DNA of 64,000 nt from contig JAIXMO010000015.1 of NCBI GenBank assembly GCA_025677825.1, forward strand, positions 248,001 through 312,000, read 5' to 3'. Below, piece by piece: positions 10,318 through 20,702 of the stretch (its first letter is position 1; each line of letters begins with the position of its first letter). The position numbers and the translations under genes are program-made. The notes under the pieces were generated by a model. The model was not told the origin of the DNA. It did no database searches and saw only the letters and a program-made list of their open reading frames with translations. This DNA is from Helicostylum pulchrum (Eukaryota; Mucoromycota; Mucoromycetes; Mucorales; Mucoraceae).

Positions 10318-12934
10318 ATTTTTTTTTTTTTTTATATATATATGTGTGTTGTATAAATATATTAGTACAGATATAGATTTATTTTATTATAAAAAAAAAG
10401 GGTTCCTGTATTTTTTATTATAAGGAAGAAATAAATTATTTTATTTTTGAAGAAAGAAAAAATAAAGAAAAATGGAAAGAAATGTGAATGACGAAAAAAA
10501 GTTGAAATTATTTATGTTTACGATTTAAAACGTTTCAAAATTTTACATGTAAAAAAAAAAAAAAGTAGTGGGCTGACGTCTTCACTTGCATAATCCAACG
10601 AAAACATATAAAAATGATTGCTATAGGTTTTTAGTTTTTTTTGTACGTGGGCAGAACTTAAAAACGCACTTTTAAAAAAGGTAAATTACATATAATCATA
10701 TAAGCTGGTAACTTATCTCTTTTTTGCCCCTTTAAAACAAGTCTTTTTTTTTTTTCTTTGTGTACTAATCATATGACATGTTGGAATAGAATGAAAATAA
10801 ACAAATCTTTTTTTTTTGTTAGCTTTTTTGGCTTTAAACCCACAGACTAAAATAAAGGCTTTATTGGAGTCCTTTCCAAAAATAATGTTATTTGTGCCAC
10901 ATCAAAATCGATACGAACCAAAGAAATCTAACGTCCGGATCGTTCATCCGGATTATAGAGCTTTTATTTTAGTTTTGAGTTACGGAACCAAAACGAACAT
11001 CATTCTGCAGTAGAAAAAAACCAATTTTACCTTTTGCCCTGGATATGTACTCTTTCTTTTTTTTTTTTTTTTTTTTTTTTGCTTGTGCGTACGTATGTAT
11101 CACAAGAGTAAAAATGTATTTTTTTTTTTCTACTCTCTCTCTCTCTCTTTTCTTTTATTTTCCCTCATAGTACATTAAAAGCTAGATTGTACGAAAGAAA
11201 TGCGTTACTAAAATTGTCATATCCTCCGCTAAACTCTAATCTGTTACCTGTTTATACAGATTCAACCTGATCTTGTTTTTCTTTGTGTATATAACCATTT
11301 TGATGTGTATCAGAGGTAACAAAAAAAACTGGTAAGGGAATGATTACATATACTTTTTGTATTAAATAACAGCGAATATATCATTATATTAAGCAATGTT
11401 AATTTTATGGGTTTTTCTTTTTTTGCAGTGTCCCCCTCTCTTTTCCTTCTGTATATGGTTTTTCCGCTTATAGCGCTGCATAATAGTTTTTTTTTTTTTT
11501 TGGTAGTACTTGATTGGTTAGGTAAAACCGAATCAATTACTTTTTTTTTCTTTTTTTTTTGAGAATAGTAACAAACTCCAAGATCATATTATATTAACTA
11601 AAAGGTAAATATTGTAAAGTAGTAAAAAAAAAAATCTCCCCCCGTGACAAACAACAACAACAACAACAACAGCTTCTGTCTGGATCATTTGTTTTTTTTT
11701 TTCGCTAGTGCATATTATTCTCTTATACATATTACGTATATTTGGAGTTTCTTGCTTATAGCGCACACTGTTGCACTGACCAAAAAAAAAAAACTATCTT
11801 AAAATATGACTTACCAGTTACAATGGATATATGAAACAAATAGAGTTGTCAACAAAACCACGAGATGTATTGTTATTCTTCCTCGTGAAAATTGCAAGGT
11901 TGGAATAAAAAGAATGTCTTAGCACATATAAACAACTTGTTTTATTTATCTTTTTTTTTTTCCCCCTTTTTTTTTTGATGGGCATACATGTACGCTTGGC
12001 ATTTTTGTTATTTTCGTACGCTCTTGATGTAACATTAATATTTCAAGTGCCACCCTAAAACTGAGCTGGGACCACACACTTTTTTTTTTTTGTGTACGCA
12101 GACTATTTCTAGTTGTACGAAATGTTTAGAACCTTTTCTCTTTAAAAATACTCTTATATTAAGGTTTTCTCTCTCTCTCTCTCTCTCTCTTCAAAGCGTT
12201 GCGTCAGTAAAAACATTAACCGGGATGATCGGTTCATTAATATATTGAAGCATACTGCAAATCATTTGAACCCCCTTTTTCTGAAAGAGAAGCACATTTT
12301 GTGTATGAGCTACAGTGGCTTTTTTTTTTAATTCCTAATTTTGGCTACATTAGCACTAAGATAAAGATTCTTGTGTTTATTAACGAATCATGCGGATAAA
12401 AAAATACAACAGTCCTCAATATTTTTTAGTGCAAATATGTTGGGTCTTACACGTACCACTGTAAAAAGATATTTATCTAGAAAACGCTGCTGTAGGATAC
12501 CTATCTTTTTATTTTTAAATATATATAATTGACTTGCTATTACCAATATAAAAAAAAAGGGGGGGGTATGGTTACACGTCAATTGAGGGGAAAGCCAACA
12601 GACAATTAATATAAAAGAAACATGTATCAACTAAAAAGAAAATATAAAACAGAAATTCGTTTTTATCGCCAATGAGATTATCTCCTTTCTCATATTTCCT
12701 CTTTGCTCTTGTTTTGTTTTGTTTAATATACAAGTATTTATTCTTTAACCAATTCCTTAACAAACACAATGGCTTTCTCTCAATTGAAGTGTAACCATGC
12801 CTCCCTTTTTTTTATTATCTGATCCTCTTGATTGGGGCTTTAGTAAATACTCTATTTTACTATGACCTCATTTATAGATTGAGGTGGCATCAACCTCACA
12901 AATACAGTAAATAACCTGTTCTTGATCTTAAGCA
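10318..12934. other. Gene-poor AT-rich stretch
   Basis: No supported gene in 2.6 kb. It holds many poly-T/poly-A runs, CT-dinucleotide tracts at about 11132-11150 and 12170-12192, and a few short frames (for example 10816-11013, 65 codons) without start context, splice partners or recognisable domains. Its first 200 bp or so must include the promoter and 5' UTR of the kinesin gene. Confidence 0.7.
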
Positions 12935-14179
12935 CAGTAGTGACTCTCTATTTAAGGGTTTGGCCGAAATGCGGAAGAAAATCCACCCTTATACCAAACA
13001 ATGAAGAATAATTACTTCTAAAGAAAAAAGCTCACTGAGATACCTGAGTTTAAATAATCGCTCACATAAGAAATCACTGCAGTTATAATAAATATTGGTT
13101 TTTTTCGATTTTCATTTCTGGGTGTCAACCCCTTTTGTGTTTTTGAGGTTATTTTACCATTACTCATAATCCAATTTGTTTATCTTTGTGGAAAAACAGC
13201 GATTACTCTTTCAGTTTTTGCACTAAAATATGATTTAAAATGGATTAGAAGCGTCTAAACGAGTGCTATACTATCCGTGTTTTTTCCACAAAGATAAACA
13301 AATTGGATTATGAGTAATGGTAAAATAACCTCAAAAAACACAAAAGGGGTTGACCTCCCAAAATGGCCAAAAATGATCAAAAATGATCAACCGAAGAAAA
13401 AAATAAAAAATCGAGAAAACGATAAAACAACATATGGTTTTTAATGTTGGTGTTAAAGACAACATCCTAAAGAGTAACTTTTACCAAGCAACTTGAAAAA
13501 AAGAGTCATTTCCTGATGTTTAATCATACAATGAAAACATCTTATTTCGATCACCGAAAAATGGCCTTTTTTAGAAGTTGTTTCTAAACCTTCACTTAAG
13601 AACACGCGTAACTATGGTGTGTATCTTTTTCTGTAAGAGCTCAAACATTAAAATTATGTTAAATTATATTACATTTTTTATTGATGTCAGTTAAAATAGT
13701 ACAAAGCTATTTATTGGAATACCACATAACAATGCACTTAAAAACTGCTAGCTGTGATATATAGAACTAAACGATATTTTTTGCGTTCACTTTATTGGCT
13801 TATATTTCATTCCTTTCCAATATTTCATCACTTAGCAACAGTCTGTATTTAACTACTTTTCCTAGTTAAATTTCTAAAGATTCAATGCTGATACGCACTC
13901 CATTCAAGTATAAATTTACTATCTTTATATTTTAATTACTTTGTAAGGTTTATTTTATTATTCTCTCTATCGGTTTGATTATTATCCCTTTGTTTTAACA
14001 ATATCGATTTAATTGTACACTTTTGACGACTAGACGCTTTTATATAAGTTAAATAACACTTTTTTATTATTATCACTCTTAAATTTATTTTACATATTTA
14101 GTAATTTTGTGAAGTTGGATTCCACCTTTAAATCGAACATATCCTTAAATCAGGTCACCCCTAAATAGAGCCGCTACTG
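12935..14179 (+). mobile_element. Element 1: non-coding palindromic element with pogo-like terminal inverted repeats
   Basis: The left end reads CAGTAGTGACTCTCTATTTA and the right end is the approximate reverse complement, ending AGCCGCTACTG followed by TA. Short ends beginning CAG next to a TA dinucleotide are what pogo/Tigger-type DNA transposons leave. The 1245-bp interior has no coding frame but holds a large inverted repeat (see next entry). A diverged copy in opposite orientation lies at about 56.9-58.56 kb; matches can be followed through most of the length, for example 12950-13100 with 58410-58550 and 13620-13800 with 57150-57330. It is therefore a non-autonomous, foldback- or MITE-like element. 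Confidence 0.7.
13104..13366. repeat. Internal inverted repeat of element 1
   Basis: Arms of about 85 bp at 13110-13195 and 13280-13366 are nearly perfect reverse complements (key words GGTTATTTTACCATTACTCA and its complement), separated by about 85 bp. Transcription would give a long stable hairpin. Confidence 0.85.
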
Positions 14180-14497
14180 TAGTAAAATAATTATAAGCAA
14201 GACACCTTAAAATAAGGGGAAGCAGCTTGCAATGGCGTCTTCTATTTATTGTAGAGACAAACCAATTTGGCTGAATTTATAAAAAAAGTAACTTTTTCTA
14301 TTTTTGAATGTGAGTTGAAATTGTATATGCCTTTCTCTGCTTGATCAACGAAGAAGCATACTCTTAGTATCAGCAGGAATTCCCGTCAACTATCGTAATC
14401 GTGACATATTTCCCCTGCGGTTTATTAAAATTCTCATGGACTTCTTCAAAGTATTTCTGAAATCCCACAATTACACACCACAATTTAATGAAATGGC

Positions 14498-14847
14498 GTG
14501 AGCCTTCCTGCTTTGAGAACCGGGCTTGCTATTTCACCGGAAATGCTTGTAAAGCTTTATAGAATGGACATGTGCAAAGCTAACCAAAAAGAAGCACACC
14601 CAAACCTAATGAGATTATACGTGGATATACAAGGTAAACCATGCGCGGCTTGCAAAAAGGTAATTTGTAATAAACGATCATCTTTTTTTGTAAATTACTG
14701 ATCCCATTTATTTTTTAAACTTAGGTTCCTATCGATGATGTAAAATTCAATAACGCACTCGTTGTGTTCGATAAAATGCGTAGAATCGCTCATAAAACTA
14801 AAAAACAACCAGATAAAAAACAAACAAATAAAAAACAAAAGAAATAA
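14498..14847 (+). pseudogene. Fragment of an unidentified two-exon gene
   Basis: An open frame at 14498-14659 ends in a good donor (AAG/GTAATT) and continues in phase after an acceptor at 14723-14724 to a TAA at 14847. The joined peptide includes YRMDMCKANQKEAHPNLMRL, IQGKPCAACKK and VPIDDVKFNNALVVFDKM and ends in a lysine/glutamine-rich tail. Just upstream (about 14360-14495) another frame reads GIPVNYRNRDIFPLRFIKIL and LKSHNYTPQFNEMA and is broken by a stop, so the piece looks like the decayed 3' end of a longer gene. I do not recognise it; CxxC may bind metal. It could also be a live terminal exon of an unmodelled gene. Confidence 0.4.
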
Positions 14848-15473
14848 TAAAACATAAACAATTTTTATTGTTATTGTAATCTGAATTTCCCTTTCTATTT
14901 GTACTTTTTTATATATTTTTACACCTTTCTTCCTATTACAGTTTACCACACTATATATTGATTAACTAGTCGTTCGATAGGCTCTCGCAAACCCACTTTC
15001 AGTCAATATAAGACCACCAACACGGCATAAGATCGTTAGTTGAGGCTCCTCAAGTATACATATTCTGGGTTATCAATCATGATTTTTATTTAAGCTCCTA
15101 GAATTTATTTTCGACCCTTTTTGAATTATAAAAATTTTGCTTTCTCTCTTCCACATTGCTTTTCTCGGCGAGGCTAATTGGATAGCAATTCTAAACCTAT
15201 AACCAATGAAAAGAAAATGGAAGCTCATCACCAATGGGGCTTATCTCCTCCCCAATATATATTTAAATAAATCACCATTTTTTTTTTTTTGCTCTTTTTG
15301 CTGCTCTCTCTTTTCTTTTTACAGAACAATTATAAAATTCTTATTTTTGACCAATTCTTCAACCAAAAACAAAAATAACCAGATCAAAAAAACTCAATTG
15401 AAGGTAAAAAAAAAAAAAAAAACCCCCACATATTAACATCTCACGATATTCTAATAAAACAAAAAAGATAATG
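14848..15473. other. Intergenic stretch, nothing recognised
   Basis: AT-rich DNA between the broken gene fragment and the tRNA. It contains a poly-A/poly-C junction near 15405-15428 and no supported frame. Confidence 0.6.
15461..15466 (-). terminator. RNA polymerase III terminator of tRNA-Lys
   Basis: Six T on the minus strand, 7 nt after the tRNA 3' end. Confidence 0.75.
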
Positions 15474-15546
15474 CGCCCCATGAGGGGCTCGAACCCTCGA
15501 CATTGGGATTAAAAGTCCCACGCTCTACCAACTGAGCTAACAGGGC
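15474..15546 (-). tRNA. tRNA-Lys (anticodon UUU)
   Basis: Reading the minus strand from 15546: a 7-bp acceptor stem (GCCCTGT paired with ATGGGGC, including G-T pairs), D-arm with TAGCTCAGTTGG (A box), anticodon stem TGGGA/TCCCA around the loop CTTTTAA with anticodon TTT, and T-arm GAGGG-TTCGAGC-CCCTC (B box). Discriminator is G; no intron and no encoded CCA. Length 73 nt is standard. UUU decodes lysine AAA codons, which are frequent in this AT-rich genome. Confidence 0.95.
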
Positions 15547-15603
15547 GATCTTCTTGAAAAGTTGCTTTTTGTAGGCATTTTATAATGAAAAATTTAAATA
15601 AAA

Positions 15604-15622
15604 GTCACGTGCTAGTCACGTG
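15604..15622. promoter_or_regulatory. Twin GTCACGTG E-boxes upstream of tRNA-Lys
   Basis: Two identical palindromic-core sites GTCACGTG at 15604-15611 and 15615-15622, start-to-start spacing 11 bp (about one helical turn), 58-76 bp upstream of the tRNA. CACGTG is the core bound by bHLH factors such as Cbf1/USF/Pho4 types. Function here is inference. Confidence 0.45.
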
Positions 15623-15769
15623 CCTGTTTACTTTGTCGTATTTTTTTAGGCATTTGCTATATTTTGCTAGCGCTAAAGCATACAGTAAGGTAATATTAAA
15701 GTATAGGTATGTTTATTAAGTACAGACGAGAACAAGGTGTTATGAACTTATCCTGTAATTCCTTGTTTC

Positions 15770-15889
15770 CTGATTTAGACATGTCTTAAAGCTATTGCCG
15801 TGTGTAACTACTCCATTCGCTAAGGCAAGAAAAAAGTGATAAGTCTAAATCAGCAGTGCTAGCAGAGAAGTAATGGAGTAACTGCGGCA
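15770..15889. repeat. Interleaved inverted repeats
   Basis: CTGATTTAGAC (15770-15780) pairs with GTCTAAATCAG (15843-15853), and TGCCGTGTGTAACTACTCCA (from 15796) pairs imperfectly with the sequence at 15872-15889. The order a-b-a'-b' would form a pseudoknot in RNA. No coding frame overlaps it. Confidence 0.6.
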
Positions 15890-16562
15890 TCACTGATGAT
15901 TCACTTCAAGCTGTATGAAATAAAATTATCAATAAGCACATTTTTTACTTTGTTTTCTCACATATTTTTTTATTTTTTATGCAAACAAAAAATCGTCGCT
16001 TGAAATAAAAGTAATATCAATCGTAAGTCCATCACTGATGATAAAGCTTACCACGGAATAATATATTTCTTCTCATACCTTTGACTTATTGTTATATTTA
16101 ATATTCTGTCCAGCGAAATACTATATATACGAGCTTTTTTTTTTTTCAAAAAAGCGTCATTATTATTCAACCATAACTTTATTTTATTTTTTCTTATTTC
16201 TAAATTAATACCACCGTCAACCACAACTGTAAATATCCTCTACCATTTTATTATGGTAGATATTGTGAAATTTGTAGATTTGTAAAATTGTATTTGGGTT
16301 TTTAAACTATGGTATGGTATTGATTTTTTTTGATAAATTGCGCATATATTGGATATATTGGTAGTTTTATGATGAGTAAATAGTGACCTATTTTATTATT
16401 CTTTTTTATCACCCATATTTATCAAGTCCTTTTTTTTTTTTATCAAATCTTTTTTTTCTTTGCTTTTATGTTTTTGTTTCGCGTTTCTGTTTTTTATGTT
16501 CATACAAACCTATACGGCCCTTCTTAGAGTAACAGTTATCTATAAAGGTAAGTAATACGTCA

Positions 16563-16610
16563 GAATTTTTTAATCGACCGTGTAAATTGACCGTGTATCA
16601 AGATTTCCCC
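16563..16610 (-). repeat. Transposon end of a second family (CCGTGTATCAAG type)
   Basis: Contains AATCGACCGTGTAAATTGAC followed by CGTGTATCAAGATTTCCCC. Related ends are at 45131-45176, 52498-52538 (opposite strand) and 52763-52811. Only one end of this copy is recognisable. Confidence 0.6.
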
Positions 16611-16649
16611 TAAATTTTTAACTTATATTCAAAAAAGAAAAAGAAACTT

Positions 16650-17925
16650 TCCCGACAAAAGCCGTGTTGATGGCCGCCGTGGCTCAAAAGGCTGCAAAAA
16701 GAAAGAAAGAAAAGAAAAACATCCGTGGTTATTAACGGAACAATTACTGGAAGTACAGTTATTATCGGTGATAATGCTCGTATCAATAAAGTAAGGGCCA
16801 ATAGACACATACCAAATTTTATAGAATTCTAATGTATTCTTTTTTAAAAGGAGAGCTCCGACTCAAACGTCCGGGAGAGAGAAGAAAGGGACGCTGACGA
16901 CAACAACAACAATAAAGTAGGTTGTTGTAACAATAGCCTTTTATCTGGACTAACAACCCTGTTTTTTGATTCAGGAAGCAAGTATTTGGAGTGACTGGTT
17001 GCGTTTTTTAGAACACCATAAATCCGCTTTCCATCCTTACAGGTAATTAAAGTATATAACGTAATCTTTTTCCAACTAAGAAATATTTATGTCTTTCTTT
17101 TAGTCCTAAGGCTAACAATGTGATCAGAGCTGGCAATGGAGTATCATCTAAACCATATTTGGGTAATACTCTTTATACCAAACATTTAGAAGGACGTACT
17201 GTCCATGGCTTGGACATTCCTGCCATGCTTAAAGAGCATATTGACGCCGTTTTAGAATGCGTAAGTAATTATAATTATCAATTACTTGAGATTATATTTG
17301 TAATAGACTCTTATTTCTTGATGTAGAATAGTCTAGGCCAGTTGAAGAAGAATATCAAAAAATATTCCAAGCTAGATCTTTAGGAAGAAGAAGAAGCATT
17401 GTTCGAATTTTTTGAAGGATTATTCAATGAGCTGTAAGTTACATAATTTTGCCGTTTAATTATTAAACACTATCTTACAATGTTTTTATAGCTACGGCAT
17501 GTATAATTCACCTTTGGATAAAAATGAAAATGAAGACACTTTCAATCAATTAATCATTTGGCCTTAATCGGCAGTTATCGCGAAAAGTATAACGATAAAC
17601 AATTCCGAAGTTGGATTTATGTCTGGGCAACCCCGTCTGGAAAGTATGTCTAAGCAATTGGAGGCCAATGGTATCTTTGTAGATGAAAAAAGCTGCTACA
17701 AGCCAGATGGGCTCATGAAGCTTTTTGGTTTTAAAAAGCTAGAAATGCTTGTACTTGAAACATCAGGACACTTTGGTAACACTGATAGGGTCAAACTTAA
17801 GTTTGATCATCATAAAGGCGTGCTCGGTGTGCTAGCCATCTTGAAAAGTGTAGGGTTTGGTTGTCGAGCTAAGAAGTGTCAGGAACCCCGTCCCAACACT
17901 GTTCAGAAGTTTTTTTTTATTAAAT
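16650..17925 (+). pseudogene. Decayed multi-exon gene of a lineage-specific repeated family
   Basis: Several exon-like pieces with good splice sites can be followed: about 16717-16790, 16852-16917, 16975-17040, 17103-17260, 17327 on, and 17491-17925. The frame is broken by stops (TAG at about 17379, TAA at about 17567), so it is no longer a complete gene. The most telling part is KLEMLVLETSGHFGNTDRVK with KFDHHKGVLGVLAILKS near 17735-17850. From memory this pattern (LLETSG...DHxKGxxGxLxxLK) is typical of a large hypothetical-protein family repeated in Mucorales genomes; that identification is not verified. A second decayed copy may lie at 27.5-28.4 kb. Confidence 0.5.
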
Positions 17926-18513
17926 AAAATGTGAATAAATGAATAATTACATCTTTAGAGTATTAGTTTTAAAGAGAAAGGTATCTTTGAATGATGATGA
18001 CCAACTTTTTTTAATTGACCAATAAAAAACACTTTGCATACATGAATAAATTCCTTTACAACCCCCCTTAAAAAAAGCTTTTCTTTCAAACAATTATTAA
18101 AAAACATATGCCGTTGCTGCTTGCTAGATTGGCGCTTCGGCCATGCAGCAGTGTGGTAAAAAAAAAACATTTAACATTCCCACTTTCAAAAAAAAAAAGC
18201 ATGTACTAATAATATAACGAAAACGATAATAATAGGCTTTCACTGTTTTTCGACCAACGATAAACTTGAAGCAAATGTCAACTTTAAAACAATTAGTCAA
18301 TCAACAACAACCATTTTTAAAACCAACGTAACGAAAAAGAAAAAAAGACATGAACTTCAAAATCCCTTCTATTAACTTTTTACATGTAGTCATACAAAAC
18401 AACCTAAAATACTTTCGATATTAACTTCAACCACCACCTTTCAAACGATAAAGTCCAACAGTTTACCTCTCATTTCACTTGCAACCTGTTTAAAGCTGGC
18501 TCATTCACTTGAC
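17926..18513. other. Promoter and 5' region of the ABC transporter gene
   Basis: No coding frame supported. AT-rich, with short A and T runs. It must hold the promoter of the plus-strand transporter, and may hide a small upstream exon with a mitochondrial presequence. Confidence 0.5.
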
Positions 18514-20544
18514 ATGTTCAAACTCAAGACCGTCTACTGCGATTTCCAGCCTCTACAACCAACGTTTATTATCCAACCCGCCACCACCAAACAAACCGTC
18601 CTTAATAAAATTCTACCTGTCGAAACCCCTCAAACGATCAGTCAAGATATTTGGGACCTCGTGAAACCCGATTTACTTTTACTTGCATTTATTATTTTGA
18701 CAGCTGTTGGAGCCGCTATCCTTCAACTGCAAACACCTCTGGTTACAGGCCAATTGATCAACGTATTGTCCATGAGCGTCAATGCAGCAGCTGACGGTCT
18801 TGGTTCATTAACCATTCGCGATTTAAATGGACCTGCTTTAAAATTGTTTGGATTATTAACTGCACAAGGTGTTTTAACATTTGCACATATTAGTTTGGTT
18901 TCTATGTTTGGTGAGAATGTCGCAAAGAGATTAAGAGCTAAATTGTTTAGAGCTATTATTCAACAGGATATTTCGTTTTTTGATTGCCATCGAAGTGGTG
19001 AACTTGTCAGTCGATTAACTGGTGATGTTTCTGACTTTAAGGTACGGTATTAAAAAAAAAAAAAAAATGGTTGTAAAAAAAATCAATCAATTTAACGTCG
19101 TTTTTTTTGTGGTTGTTGTAGAGCACGTTTAAACAACTCGTTACGCAAGGTCTTAAATCAGTAACTCAAACGATCGGATCATCTATTCAATTATTCAGAA
19201 TCTCAACCTCGCTTACATTAACCATGTTAGGTACTATGCCAATTCTTTACGTCTTATTAAACCTTTACGGTGCCTATTTAAGAAAACTCAGTAAACACAG
19301 TAAGCAATTAGATGGATACTGTGGAGGAGTAGCAGGTGAGGTGATTTCCAACATGAGAACGGTTCGAGCATTTGCATCGGAAGATCGAGAGATGCAACAT
19401 TATGCTGACGCATGTGAACGTGTATCGGATTCGAATAAAAATATGGGAGTTCATATTGGTTTGTTTCAAGGATTAACCAATATCTCGGTTGGATGTATGG
19501 TCTTGACTGTACTTTATTACGGTGGATCATTAGTCGTCAAGGAGGAATTAACCAGTGGAGATTTAATGTCTTATATGCTTTCAACACAAACTGCACAGCA
19601 TTCTTTAGTTTCACTTGGTGTATTGTTCGGTCAATCGATTAAAGCAGCTGCTTCCGCAAACAGAGTATTTGAATTTATTCATTTACACCCTCAAGTTCCT
19701 TTAAGAGGTGGTTTAACACTCGACCATGTTCAAGGCGATGTTGTATTCCAAGATATCGATTTCTGTTACCCGACCAGACCAGATCAAAAGGTACTTGACA
19801 GATTTAATTTAGTTGTACCTCAAGGCCATACAATTGCATTATGTGGTCCCTCCGGTTCTGGTAAATCTACCATTGCTTCTTTGCTGGAAAGGTTTTATGA
19901 ACCCACAGATGGTATGATTTCACTGGATGGTCAAAACTTGAAAGATTTAGATCCTTCTTGGCTTAGACATCATATTGGCTTTATCAATCAGGAACCTGTG
20001 CTGTTTGCTACTTCCATTTCAGAAAATATTAGGTACGGATGTCCTGAGGCTACAATGGATCAAGTGAAAGAGGCTGCTAGAAAAGCAAATGCCCAAGGTT
20101 TTATCGAAGGGTTCCCTGATGGGTACGATACCATTGTTGGAGAACGAGGTGCTGCTCTTTCTGGTGGACAGAAGCAACGTATTGCCATTGCTCGTGCCAT
20201 TTTAAAGGACCCCAAGATCCTTATATTAGATGAAGCTACTTCTGCTTTAGACAGTAAAGTGACACACACACAGATATATATAACTGTAATTTCTAACTCC
20301 TGCTTTTTTTAATGTAGCTCAAAGTGAACGTATGGTACAAGACGCACTTGATAAATTAATGCAAGGAAGAACAGTTTTAGTGATTGCTCATAGACTTTCT
20401 ACGATTAGAAAAGCCGATACAATTGTCGTGATGGGTAAAACGCCTGGAAACATTCTTGAAAAGGGTACACACGACCAGTTGATGGCAAATCAATCCACTT
20501 ATTTCAGACTTCATAATCAATTGGTTCATGCCGAAAACCAATAA
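18514..20544 (+). CDS. Mitochondrial half-size ABC transporter, ABCB8-like
   Basis: ATP-driven exporter of the inner mitochondrial membrane (ABCB8/MDL group). Three exons, 18514-19041, 19122-20253 and 20318-20544, phases closing, 628 aa. A membrane domain begins near residue 52 (LLLLAFIILTAVGAAILQL) and holds the family text FFDCHRSGELVSRLTGDVSDFKSTF. The ATPase domain has Walker A GPSGSGKST at about 418-426, signature LSGGQKQR at about 522, Walker B ILILDEATSALD at about 543-553 and the H-loop IAHRLST. All catalytic motifs are intact. Closest in wording to animal ABCB8 (mitochondrial K-ATP regulator) rather than ATM1. The N-terminus (MFKLKTVYCDFQ) is only a moderate presequence, so an upstream exon is possible. 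Its stop is 158 bp from the next gene on the same strand. Confidence 0.85.
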
Positions 20545-20591
20545 AAACTACTACCATTTGCGATGTGAATAAATAAACGTATAGATATTCA

Positions 20592-20599
20592 TCACGTGA
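20592..20599. promoter_or_regulatory. TCACGTGA palindrome in the RALGAPB promoter
   Basis: Perfect TCACGTGA about 104 bp upstream of the ATG at 20703 in a short intergenic gap. It is the core E-box bound by bHLH-zip regulators (TFEB/USF/Cbf1 class). Role is inference. Confidence 0.4.
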
Positions 20600-20702
20600 T
20601 TCATTAATTTTAGCACCCCCTCTCTCTCTTCCAAATATAAACTATTTTCTTCTTCTTTTGGGTATCAAAGCAGAAAAAGAAAAGAAAAAACTAAACTCTT
20701 TC

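Noticed and set aside
10816..11013. 65-codon frame in the 10-13 kb gene-poor stretch
   Set aside because: No ATG context, splice partners or known motif; expected length by chance is similar in AT-rich DNA with local GC.
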